Below, piece by piece: positions 6,854 to 13,577 of a DNA stretch of 16,019 bases. The stretch lies in NCBI GenBank assembly GCA_017649745.1, contig JAGCGE010000137.1, positions 1 to 16,019 on the forward strand, given 5' to 3'. Source of the stretch: Clostridiales bacterium. Lineage in GTDB: Bacteria; Bacillota_A; Clostridia; Saccharofermentanales; Saccharofermentanaceae. Below the pieces are notes generated by a model, which saw only the letters and a list, made by a program, of their open reading frames with translations, did no database searches and was not told where the DNA came from. The position numbers were made by a program, and so were the translations under genes. Numbering within the stretch: position 1 is the stretch's first letter; the number at the start of each line of letters is the position of its first letter.

Positions 6854-8068
6854 ATGTCTGACGTTAAGCAAAAAGGCGGGCTTTGGACCCTAAGATATAC
6901 ACTAATGAATGCCGCATATTTCGTGGCATTTTGTACGATACACGCATGCGCTGCGGTATTTCTTCTCGACAGAGGATTCTCTAATACAGAAGTAGGCATC
7001 CTTCTCGCGGTCGCTAACATCGTATCAGCAGTATTCCAGCCAATCGTAGCAAGTATCATCGATAAGAAAGGAAAACTCACTAACAGACGATTCATAATGA
7101 TCTCCGTAATAGTGATCCTTATAGGTTCTCTTATCCTTCTTTTCGAAAAAGATCTCAAGCCGGTAATATTCGTTATCTACGCCTTGATCTACATGATTCA
7201 GTTTGCTTATCAGCCTGTTATGACTGCGCTTTGTTTCGAGTATCAGAAAGCAGGCAGCAACATCAACTATGGCCTTGCCAGAGGCCTTGGATCAGCAAGC
7301 TTCGCAGTCACAGCCGCATTTATCGGAAGGGTTATCGAAAACAACGGAGTAAAGATCCTTCTTATCGTGAACATCATAACGATGGCAATATCTTTTATCC
7401 TTACGTTTACGTTTGTTAAGCCGAAAACCCCTGAAGAAAATGATCAGAAAAATGTCACCTCCAAAGCCAATAATGGCATTGTAAGTTTTGTAAAAACTTA
7501 TCCTGCTTTTGCATTATTTCTTGTAGGAACGGTCTGCTTTTACTTCGCTCACAACATGATCAACGATTTCATGATTCAGATCATAAGAAACTTAGGCGGC
7601 GGAGAGACTGAACTCGGCTATGCAAACTTCCTTCAGGCTATCCTTGAACTTCCTGTAATGGCGCTGATCGGTTTTGTCTTAAAGAAGATCACGTCTCAGA
7701 AACTTCTCGTTATCTCAGGATTTGCGTTCCTCATAAAGATCACGATCCTGATCTATGCGACAAATATGGCGATGATGTACTTAAGCCAGTCATTCCAGCT
7801 CTTTGCTTACGCGGTGTTCATTCCTGCCGCCGCGTTATATGTAAGTAAGACAATGAATGAGAGTGACCAAGTAAAGGGTCAGGCTTTTGTAACCAGCGCG
7901 ATAACAGTTGGCGGAGTTTTTTCGAACCTTTCAAGCGGATATATACTGGATCATTACGGAATCAGATCCATGCTCATAGTCGGAACGGCTATATGTGCGA
8001 TCGGTGCTGTGATCGGTCTTGTTGCCATGACATTTCTTAAACACAATACAAACAAAAGGGGTATATGA
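6854..8068 (+). CDS. MFS transporter (12 TM)
   Basis: This is a 404-residue major facilitator protein of the plasma membrane. About twelve hydrophobic segments are visible in two halves, separated by a hydrophilic loop near residues 195-215 (PKTPEENDQKNVTSKANNG). The N-terminal half has the loop DRGFSNTEVGILLAVANIVSAV, followed by the IIDKKGKLTNRR loop that corresponds to the MFS DxxGrr motif A. The overall pattern resembles the LacY/phenylpropionate-type branch (MFS_1-like), but the substrate cannot be read from sequence. GGGAG precedes the ATG. The stop overlaps the next start by 4 bases (ATGA), so the two proteins are translationally coupled. Confidence 0.88.
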   Translation: MSDVKQKGGLWTLRYTLMNAAYFVAFCTIHACAAVFLLDRGFSNTEVGILLAVANIVSAVFQPIVASIIDKKGKLTNRRFIMISVIVILIGSLILLFEKDLKPVIFVIYALIYMIQFAYQPVMTALCFEYQKAGSNINYGLARGLGSASFAVTAAFIGRVIENNGVKILLIVNIITMAISFILTFTFVKPKTPEENDQKNVTSKANNGIVSFVKTYPAFALFLVGTVCFYFAHNMINDFMIQIIRNLGGGETELGYANFLQAILELPVMALIGFVLKKITSQKLLVISGFAFLIKITILIYATNMAMMYLSQSFQLFAYAVFIPAAALYVSKTMNESDQVKGQAFVTSAITVGGVFSNLSSGYILDHYGIRSMLIVGTAICAIGAVIGLVAMTFLKHNTNKRGI

Positions 8069-9108
8069 TGAACGAAGAAAGATTAAAAGGAAACATTAAG
8101 TCACTCAAGGAGATGATAATTATAACTGCCGGATTATTGGCAGTCTCGATCATCGCATGCGTGGTATCTTCGTTGATGGTCAGTAAGATACGACCGGATT
8201 ATATAGAAGAGACGGCGAAAGTCGTTAATGTAGGGGTAGATGTGGAATTATCTTCCGCAAAGTACGGCAAGACCGACAGTAAACAGGTTGTTATAGTTTC
8301 ATATAAAGGTAATGACACGAAGCTTATAGGTGCCAAGAATATCAAATGGTATGTGGATGCATATAATGACGGAAAAGAAGTTCCTGTATATGAATATCAG
8401 AGTGAACTATACGCTGATCCTGATGCAATAAAGAGTACCACAACTCCGGTCAAAGTTAGGGGATTAAGCGTCCTTATGATCTTCATAAGTTTTACTTTGA
8501 CGATCGCCTTTATTATCGCTTTGGTCAATTGTAAGAGTCGTTATGCTGAGTGCCTTATGAAAAAGGAACAGCTTAAGAAAGAAGAGGCTAATAAAGTCGT
8601 TCATAAGCCGATCAAGAGAACTAAGGCGGTACCGGAACCTAAGGAACAGTATATTGATGACCTGACATTTATTAAGGCTATGAAACACATAAAAGGTCCT
8701 TGGCATCAGTATGAGATCCTCATTGATGCGCGAATATACGGTTGGGATCACATGATCGATTGGGCTGAATACATGGCAGGTGCTGATATCGATCCTGTCG
8801 ATCAGGTTACGGCTTCACATCTCGGTGAAGATACAAGAGATCTTTCTTCAGAATATAAGGAAACTAAGAGCTTTAAAGCCATGGAATCACTTAAAGAAGA
8901 AATGGGGAATCTTTCGATCGCAGGAACGAGTAAGATTCTTAATGGTCCTCTTAAGATAGTCTTCTTTAATCAGACAAGAATGCTGAGATTGTTTTCGATG
9001 ATCGACGACGATCTTCTTATGAAGAAATATGCTGAGACTATGATCAGGAGAAACTTCGGCAAACCTGGTGAAATGATGCTTGGAAAGCCTTCTCCGGAAA
9101 AGAAATGA
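8065..9108 (+). CDS. Two-TM membrane protein with DUF3592-like extracytoplasmic segment
   Basis: This 347-residue protein is coupled to the transporter gene by an ATGA overlap; the ATG at 8068 is an alternative start. A membrane segment lies at about residues 17-38. A roughly 90-residue extracytoplasmic domain follows, with the pattern ETAKVVNV...QVVIVSYKGND...KEVPVYEYQSELYADP. This resembles DUF3592-type domains, which run from a short strand pair to a V-Y-Y-P-like ending. A second membrane segment lies at about 133-155. The remaining cytoplasmic part is highly charged; residues 215-347 contain a helical region (IKAMKHIKGPWHQYEILIDA) that I do not recognise. No catalytic motif is visible. 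Confidence 0.75.
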   Translation: MMNEERLKGNIKSLKEMIIITAGLLAVSIIACVVSSLMVSKIRPDYIEETAKVVNVGVDVELSSAKYGKTDSKQVVIVSYKGNDTKLIGAKNIKWYVDAYNDGKEVPVYEYQSELYADPDAIKSTTTPVKVRGLSVLMIFISFTLTIAFIIALVNCKSRYAECLMKKEQLKKEEANKVVHKPIKRTKAVPEPKEQYIDDLTFIKAMKHIKGPWHQYEILIDARIYGWDHMIDWAEYMAGADIDPVDQVTASHLGEDTRDLSSEYKETKSFKAMESLKEEMGNLSIAGTSKILNGPLKIVFFNQTRMLRLFSMIDDDLLMKKYAETMIRRNFGKPGEMMLGKPSPEKK

Positions 9109-9110
9109 TA

Positions 9111-9116
9111 TATAAT
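9111..9116 (+). promoter_or_regulatory. -10 box for the acetyltransferase operon
   Basis: A perfect TATAAT begins 3 bp after the upstream stop codon and 46 bp before the acetyltransferase ATG. The -35 would fall inside the preceding gene and is weak. Confidence 0.45.
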
Positions 9117-9156
9117 ATCTTCGATATCACTTTGTGAATATGACAGGAGATATTTT

Positions 9157-9771
9157 ATGAATCAAAAAGAGAGAATGCTTGCTAACTTGCCATACAAATC
9201 ATGGATGGACGGTTTGAGCGAGGACAGATTCGAGAATAAAAAGAAGATCTACAGATACAATAATCTGCCGCCTGAAGCGATCGAAGAGAAGAACGCTTTG
9301 CTTCGCGATATCCTCGGCAAAACATGTGAAGGATATCTCAATATCGAGGCGCCATTTTACTGTGATTACGGATATAACATCGAAGTCGGAACGAACTTTT
9401 TCGCGAACTACAACTTTATTGTTCTTGATGTAGGAAAGGTACGTATCGGAGATAACGTAATGATGGGGCCGAATGTTGCGATCTATACTGCAGGACATCC
9501 GCTTCATCCTGAGTCACGTAATTCGGGATACGAGTACGGCATCGATGTAACTATCGGCGATAATGTCTGGATCGGCGGAAACGTTTGTGTGATGCCTGGA
9601 GTTACGATCGGCAATAACGCCGTGATCGGTGCAGGTAGCGTTGTTACAAAAGATATACCTGATAATATGCTCGCAGTAGGAAATCCGTGTAAGCCTGTAA
9701 GAGAGATCACGGAAGCTGATCGCGACTATTATTTTCGAGACAGAAAATTTGATGTGGAAGATTACAAATGA
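9157..9771 (+). CDS. Hexapeptide-repeat O-acetyltransferase (maltose/galactoside acetyltransferase type)
   Basis: This 204-residue enzyme has the full length and layout of the LacA/Maa family, which moves acetyl from acetyl-CoA to a sugar hydroxyl. The N-terminal maltose-acetyltransferase helical segment (about residues 5-60) leads into a left-handed beta helix built from hexapeptide repeats (for example IGDNVMMGPNVAIY, IGDNVWIGGNVCVMPGV, IGNNAVIGAGSVV). The catalytic His is His114 in AGHPLHP. The closing VVTKDIPDNMLAVGNPCKPVREI is typical. AGGAGA lies 6 bp before the start. The stop overlaps the following methyltransferase start by 4 bases, so the two are coupled. The substrate is most likely a sugar or glycoside. 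Confidence 0.95.
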   Translation: MNQKERMLANLPYKSWMDGLSEDRFENKKKIYRYNNLPPEAIEEKNALLRDILGKTCEGYLNIEAPFYCDYGYNIEVGTNFFANYNFIVLDVGKVRIGDNVMMGPNVAIYTAGHPLHPESRNSGYEYGIDVTIGDNVWIGGNVCVMPGVTIGNNAVIGAGSVVTKDIPDNMLAVGNPCKPVREITEADRDYYFRDRKFDVEDYK

Positions 9772-10541
9772 TAAACGATTCAAAAACAGTAAAAAATCAG
9801 TATTCGTCAGCAGACAATCTTAAGACAAGGATCTCGATCCATGACAAATATTCCACCAACAAGATGGGTTTTGGAAACTGGATCTATTCGAACTACAAGA
9901 TAGGAACCGGTATGAAAGTTCTGGAGTTAGGCTGCGGAACAGGTGATATGTGGCTCGGTCACGAGTCGATCATCAAGTCCTGTTCGGAGCTTGTTATCTC
10001 TGATTTTTCGGAAGCTATGGTGGATATGGCAAAAACAAAGATCGGCCAATACGATAACACTAAGTACATGACTATAGATGTTCAGGATATTCCGTATGAG
10101 GATGGTCACTTTGATGTAGTGATCGCCAACATGATGCTCTACCATGTTCCGGATCTGAATAAAGGCCTGTCAGAGATCAGAAGAGTCCTCAAAGATGGCG
10201 GCACTTTCTACTGCGCTACTTACGGCGAGCACGGCATCATCGAATACCTTTCTAAGCTGCTGTCAGTCTATGGAGTTGAAGATACCACAAACAAGAACTT
10301 TACGCTCCAAAACGGCGCTGAGATACTGGGTAATGTCTTTAAGAAGGTTGAACGACTCGATTATAAAGATTCTCTTGAGGTAACTGTGATCGAAGACCTC
10401 GTTGACTATATCTATTCGCTCTCAGCTATGACAACATTAAGTGCCGTTCCTCGCGATAAGATAAGTTCAGAGCTGTCATCTCACATGATTAATGGCAGCC
10501 TGACTGTGCCAAAAGAATACGGAATGTTTATAGCTCAGTAA
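9768..10541 (+). CDS. Class I SAM-dependent methyltransferase (Methyltransf_11 type)
   Basis: This 257-residue protein carries SAM motif I at residues 52-59 (LELGCGTG), the acidic loop ISDFSEAMVDMA, motif IV FDVVIANMMLYHVPD, and the post-motif RRVLKDGGTFYCATYG. This is the standard order for small-molecule or sugar/lipid methyltransferases of the UbiE-like group. It is coupled by an ATGA overlap to the acetyltransferase and probably acts on the same or a related substrate; that is inference. Its 3' end overlaps the convergent EEP gene by 14 bp. Confidence 0.9.
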   Translation: MINDSKTVKNQYSSADNLKTRISIHDKYSTNKMGFGNWIYSNYKIGTGMKVLELGCGTGDMWLGHESIIKSCSELVISDFSEAMVDMAKTKIGQYDNTKYMTIDVQDIPYEDGHFDVVIANMMLYHVPDLNKGLSEIRRVLKDGGTFYCATYGEHGIIEYLSKLLSVYGVEDTTNKNFTLQNGAEILGNVFKKVERLDYKDSLEVTVIEDLVDYIYSLSAMTTLSAVPRDKISSELSSHMINGSLTVPKEYGMFIAQ

Positions 10542-11550
10542 TCGTTGTAATAAGTGCTTCGTGATCTGATAGTTCTTTAAGTTTTAAAGATGGATCAAAG
10601 ATTGAAGTTCTTATTAACGAGGTCTGATCATAGAACCTGTTTATAAAAGAATAATCAAGTACATTGACCTGTCCTGTCGGTCTGTTCAGATCGTCCAACA
10701 TCTTGGTGTCTCTGAGCAAAGTATTGAGCTTCTTGATGTTCTCCTCAAAAGGTCCGTCAATAAAAGCATTTAGATCACCAATAAGCCAGAATTTGCTTGC
10801 TTTGTATGAGTAGAACTGTGCCATATCCAAAATGGCTTTCCACATCTTTTCGGCTAATTCGATACGGTCTTGCTTAGAGTTGAAAATCTGCGGTACCCAA
10901 ACATTCATTATTACCTGATCATCAAGCTCCACAAGGTTATATCTGTGCCTGAAACTGTAATCGTCCTTAAGTGATATGATCCTTTTGTATTCTGCGTTTT
11001 TCTCTTTGAGGATAATGCAGATGCAATTGTTGTAATCTTCTTTTTCTCTGTATGATTTCGGAAGTATCGTGTCATAGAAGTTGCCAAGTTCTCTCAACAA
11101 AGCCTTAAGGAACATCCGATTCTCTCCAACTCTGAACTCCTGCAACATAATAACTTCAGGAAGGACCTTCTTGATCTCTTCCGCAATTCCTTTGAGCCTT
11201 CTGATAAAGTCTCCCGCTGTTGCCCTGTATCCCTGCACATTAAGACTCATGACAACTTTCTCCTTAGCTCCCTTGTACAAGCGCAAAAGCGCACATACAA
11301 GCATGGAGTAGGATACAAAGATCCCGTACGTGCTCCTAATGTTTCTTTTGAGTTCTCTAAGGTACTCAAGGTTTTCGATATCAAGCTTCACTCCAACCTT
11401 TTTCCCGAAGTTTACACTCTTGTCCTTTATGAGTCGTGGCCAGAATTTCTTCAAAATGCCGCGGTCATTTCTGACAGCCTTCAAAAGTCTGTTTACTGTA
11501 AGCGGTGTACACATATTCTTAGCTGAAAATCTGATGCTGACGGTTACCAT
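10528..11550 (-). CDS. APE-like endonuclease/exonuclease/phosphatase with RHH-like N-terminus
   Basis: The start at 11550 is fixed by AAAGGAGG five bases upstream; a longer frame to 11661 lacks such a site. The 340-residue product has two parts. Residues about 51-93 show a strand-helix-helix pattern (VGVKLD, then LEYLRELKR, then VSYSMLVCALLRLY) resembling ribbon-helix-helix DNA-binding domains. From about residue 98 an EEP domain follows: SLNVQGY (Asn104), metal-binding Glu138 (LQEF), VWVPQ in the position of the APE1-type VPN, GDLNAF (Asp259, Asn261), LDYSF (Asp299) and SDH (Asp329-His330). All catalytic positions are present, so it should be active on nucleic acid or another phosphodiester/phosphomonoester. 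Repeat structure 2 lies upstream. The RHH assignment is by eye and tentative. Confidence 0.8.
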   Translation of the reverse strand: MVTVSIRFSAKNMCTPLTVNRLLKAVRNDRGILKKFWPRLIKDKSVNFGKKVGVKLDIENLEYLRELKRNIRSTYGIFVSYSMLVCALLRLYKGAKEKVVMSLNVQGYRATAGDFIRRLKGIAEEIKKVLPEVIMLQEFRVGENRMFLKALLRELGNFYDTILPKSYREKEDYNNCICIILKEKNAEYKRIISLKDDYSFRHRYNLVELDDQVIMNVWVPQIFNSKQDRIELAEKMWKAILDMAQFYSYKASKFWLIGDLNAFIDGPFEENIKKLNTLLRDTKMLDDLNRPTGQVNVLDYSFINRFYDQTSLIRTSIFDPSLKLKELSDHEALITTITEL

Positions 11551-11555
11551 AGAAA

Positions 11556-11563
11556 CCTCCTTT
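11556..11563 (-). promoter_or_regulatory. Ribosome binding site that fixes the EEP gene start
   Basis: On the minus strand AAAGGAGG lies 5 nt before the ATG at 11550. It is a near-perfect Shine-Dalgarno and argues against the longer reading frame. Confidence 0.85.
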
Positions 11564-11661
11564 GAGACATGATAGCAAGCCGGCAACACAAAAAAATCGA
11601 CATAAAATACAAAAACCGACAATTTCGTCGTAAAAGTCTCCAAACACCTGGTACACAGCAC

Positions 11662-11675
11662 TTTGAAATTTCAAA
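11662..11675. repeat. 14-bp perfect palindrome upstream of the EEP gene
   Basis: TTTGAAATTTCAAA reads the same on both strands. It lies 112 bp upstream of the EEP start and 22 bp from repeat structure 2, a plausible operator position. Confidence 0.5.
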
Positions 11676-11692
11676 AAAAGAAGAATTTCAGC

Positions 11693-11931
11693 CTTGTTTC
11701 CAACCTTATACTGCATATTTGAAATTGAGATTTCATAAATCCAACCATTGGCGTCAGAGACAGAAAGAAAAATCCGTTTATTTGAGAAACCCGAATCTTT
11801 TTTATCGCATGAGTCTTACACATATCCAACCCTAAGATCCTTTATGTTGATGATCTTGTGTAGATGTTATCGCGTAAGGTTGGATTTGGTAAAATTAGTT
11901 TTTGTAAAGAATTCATAGGGTTGGAAACAAG
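11693..11931. repeat. Repeat structure 2: two inverted pairs of GGTTGGA motifs spaced 41 bp
   Basis: The gap 11551-12023 has no supported gene and holds this structure. The left arm has minus-strand motifs at 11697-11705 (TTTCCAACC) and 11738-11746 (AATCCAACC), spaced 41 bp. The right arm has plus-strand motifs at 11878-11886 (GGTTGGATT) and 11919-11927 (GGTTGGAAA), also 41 bp. An extra minus-strand copy lies at 11823-11831 (TATCCAACC). The outer ends form a perfect 13-bp inverted repeat (CTTGTTTCCAACC at 11693-11705, GGTTGGAAACAAG at 11919-11931). Inner motifs are followed by ATT and outer ones by AAA. Motif-to-motif span is 231 bp, against 229 bp in structure 1. I see no clear target-site duplication. 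Confidence 0.78.
11834..11857. repeat. 6-bp hairpin inside repeat structure 2
   Basis: AAGATC (11834-11839) and GATCTT (11852-11857) can pair around a 12-nt loop in the centre of structure 2. It is short and could be chance. Confidence 0.3.
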
Positions 11932-12023
11932 TCGAGACATAGAAGATCGCTCCCATTCCAACGAGAATTAGAACTGAGATTTGGACAAAGTAAGACTGCT
12001 TAGCAAACTTTTATGGGATGAGG

Positions 12024-12179
12024 TTATATGATCCTTCCGATAAGGTCGTTTTTTATGTGGGTCCAGAAAGGTTCACGGTCATCAGGGTCGAGCTGCAGCC
12101 AACGAAGTGCGGACATAACAAACTTCGTGTTTATCAATGCGAATAGTAACCAGAAGATAAACTTAAAGATAACTCGCAT
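12024..12179 (-). CDS. Small single-pass membrane protein, 51 residues
   Basis: A 51-codon frame on the minus strand starts with ATG at 12179 and has AAGGAGGG seven bases upstream (plus-strand CCCTCCTT, 12187-12194). The product begins MRVIFKFIFWLLFALINTKF, a hydrophobic stretch long enough for one membrane segment. A charged tail follows (LQLDPDDREPFWTHIKNDL), giving a short amphipathic C-terminus. The strong ribosome binding site and clean start make it a likely real gene despite its size. It lies between repeat structure 2 and the divergent HIT gene. I recognise no family; toxin-like or regulatory small membrane proteins are possible, but nothing shows this. Confidence 0.65.
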   Translation of the reverse strand: MRVIFKFIFWLLFALINTKFVMSALRWLQLDPDDREPFWTHIKNDLIGRII

Positions 12180-12308
12180 AAGCTGACCCTCCTTATAACT
12201 AAATGATACACCTTAAGAGAATGTGAGATTGTAATGAGTTATGAAATTTGTGTTCAGGATGAGTTTAATGATAGACTTGTTTCATGAAATTAAAGGGAGG
12301 AAATATCA

Positions 12309-12731
12309 ATGTGCTTATTTTGTGATATTGCAGATCATAAGGTGACAGGGGCTTTTATTGTTGATGAGACTGAAAGAACGATCACGTTCCTTGATAGCGC
12401 TCCTGCTAACGAAGGCCACGTATTGATAATCCCTAAACTACATGTGGATTCTATTGTTGATCTTCCTGATGAGTATGTATTGGAGATAACTGATGTAGCA
12501 AGAAAGATCGTCAAAGCATTCTCTTTTGTATATGGTGCAACTGGATACGGCGTTATGCAAAATGGCGGTGAGAACTGCGGTTTTGGGCACTTTCATTTCC
12601 ATGTGTTCCCTAGATTTAAGGATGATGGTTATGACTGGGTATATCCGAAAGGAGAGAAAGAAGTTTCGGAGAGGATAGCCTCGAAACTTAAGGAAGGTAT
12701 TGATTATGGCAAATCCGTGGGAAAAGGTTGA
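12309..12731 (+). CDS. HIT-family nucleotide hydrolase
   Basis: This 140-residue histidine-triad protein is related to Hint/Fhit enzymes, which cleave nucleoside phosphoramidates or dinucleotide polyphosphates to release a nucleoside monophosphate. It starts with the typical CLFCDIAD, has GHVLIIPKLHV near residue 36, and carries the catalytic triad His94-x-His96-x-His98 (GHFHFHVFPRF). A strong GGGAGG ribosome binding site precedes the start. A possible promoter is TTGTGT (12248) with TGA-TAGACT (12269-12277), which is weak. The next gene starts inside it, overlapping by 26 bp. Confidence 0.93.
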   Translation: MCLFCDIADHKVTGAFIVDETERTITFLDSAPANEGHVLIIPKLHVDSIVDLPDEYVLEITDVARKIVKAFSFVYGATGYGVMQNGGENCGFGHFHFHVFPRFKDDGYDWVYPKGEKEVSERIASKLKEGIDYGKSVGKG

Positions 12732-13326
12732 TCTCGAAAGTTACGAGAAACATATGAGTCTTGATTCGGTCAAGCAGCTTCAGACATTAAACTCCATTAT
12801 GAAAGAACAGTTTGACGCTTATCCTGTTAATACTGCGATGGTGCTAGGTATTGCCGGCGGTAATGGAATCGAGCATGTTGATAAGGATAAGTTTGATACG
12901 GTTTACGGTGTTGATGTTAATGATGATTATCTGAAAGTAGTATCAGAAAGATATCCTGAATTGAATGGGGTTCTCAAGTGTCTTCAGATAGATCTTATAA
13001 ACGACAGCGACAAGCTTCCTAAGGCACGATTGGTTATAGCTAATCTATTGATTGAGTACATCGGATATCGGGTTTTTCAAAATGCTATTCGGAAGATTGA
13101 ACCTGATTACGTGTCATGCGTGATACAGATAAATATAGAGGAGAAGGCTTGGGTTTCTGATTCTCCTTATATCCATGAGTTTGATTGTCTTGATGAAGTC
13201 CATGTGCAGGTGAGCGAGAATGATCTGGTGAAAACTATGGAAAAGACGGGATATAAACTGATACTTAAAAAGTCGGAAGAACTGCCTAACGGTAAGGCTT
13301 TCGTAAGGTTGGACTTCGCATCTTGA
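12706..13326 (+). CDS. Class I SAM-dependent methyltransferase
   Basis: The start is the ATG at 12706 (MANPWEKVDL), chosen because AAGGAAGG ends 8 bases before it; an in-frame TTG six bases earlier is less likely. The 206-residue product has an unusual motif I, VLGIAGGNGIEHV (near residues 46-58), followed by an acidic VYGVDVNDDYL and an LVIANLLIEYIGY motif IV. This Gly-rich form lacks the common ExGxGxG, but the order of elements is that of a Rossmann methyltransferase. It overlaps the HIT gene by 26 bp, so translation is probably coupled. The substrate is unknown. Confidence 0.85.
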   Translation: MANPWEKVDLESYEKHMSLDSVKQLQTLNSIMKEQFDAYPVNTAMVLGIAGGNGIEHVDKDKFDTVYGVDVNDDYLKVVSERYPELNGVLKCLQIDLINDSDKLPKARLVIANLLIEYIGYRVFQNAIRKIEPDYVSCVIQINIEEKAWVSDSPYIHEFDCLDEVHVQVSENDLVKTMEKTGYKLILKKSEELPNGKAFVRLDFAS

Positions 13327-13577
13327 TACAAATCTTTTGGGGGCCTTTTGAGGTTTTTATCAAGAATAATATCAGAGTGGATCAGTATGCGAAGAATACC
13401 ACTTGTCCTGTCATTGTGATCGGATCGGATTCTGACAGGACTTTAAGTGATGATCTTCAGAGAAAGCTTTCTAAACTGTATTCAGATTCCGAATGTAAGA
13501 TATTCAGCGGTGTAGAACACGAAGATTATTATAAGACGGATTCTGTTGTCAGTTATATTAAAGAAGTGATCTCATAA
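13323..13577 (+). pseudogene. C-terminal remnant of an alpha/beta hydrolase
   Basis: The 84-codon frame matches only the last part of a serine hydrolase of the S33/DUF1749 kind. It has the strand CPVIVIGSDSDRTLSDD with the acid residue, and FSGVEHEDYYKTDSVVSYIKEVI with the catalytic His. The upstream half with the lid region and the nucleophile Ser motif (GxSxG) is absent; the frame is closed by a stop at 13293, inside the preceding methyltransferase. The only start is a TTG at 13323. This looks like a decayed fragment left by a deletion rather than a working enzyme. It converges with the next gene, overlapping by 6 bp. Confidence 0.65.

Noticed and set aside
11551..11661. N-terminal extension of the EEP reading frame to 11661
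   Set aside because: No ribosome binding site at 11661, whereas AAAGGAGG lies five bases before the ATG at 11550; the extra residues look like translated leader DNA.
11569..11835. Open frame of 88 codons on the plus strand through repeat structure 2
   Set aside because: It runs through the repeat motifs, has biased composition, no ribosome binding site and no protein-like pattern.
11693..11931. Insertion sequence or classical MITE with target duplication
   Set aside because: The 13-bp inverted repeat is present, but I see no matching direct repeat outside it (CAGC on the left, TCGA on the right) and no transposase in the window.
12035..12053. Terminator-like CCTT/AAGG stem followed by a T run
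   Set aside because: The stem is only 4 bp and lies inside the 51-residue coding region read on the other strand.
13308..13316. GGTTGGACT copy of the repeat motif
   Set aside because: It is inside the methyltransferase coding sequence, has no partner at 41 bp, and is expected by chance at this length.
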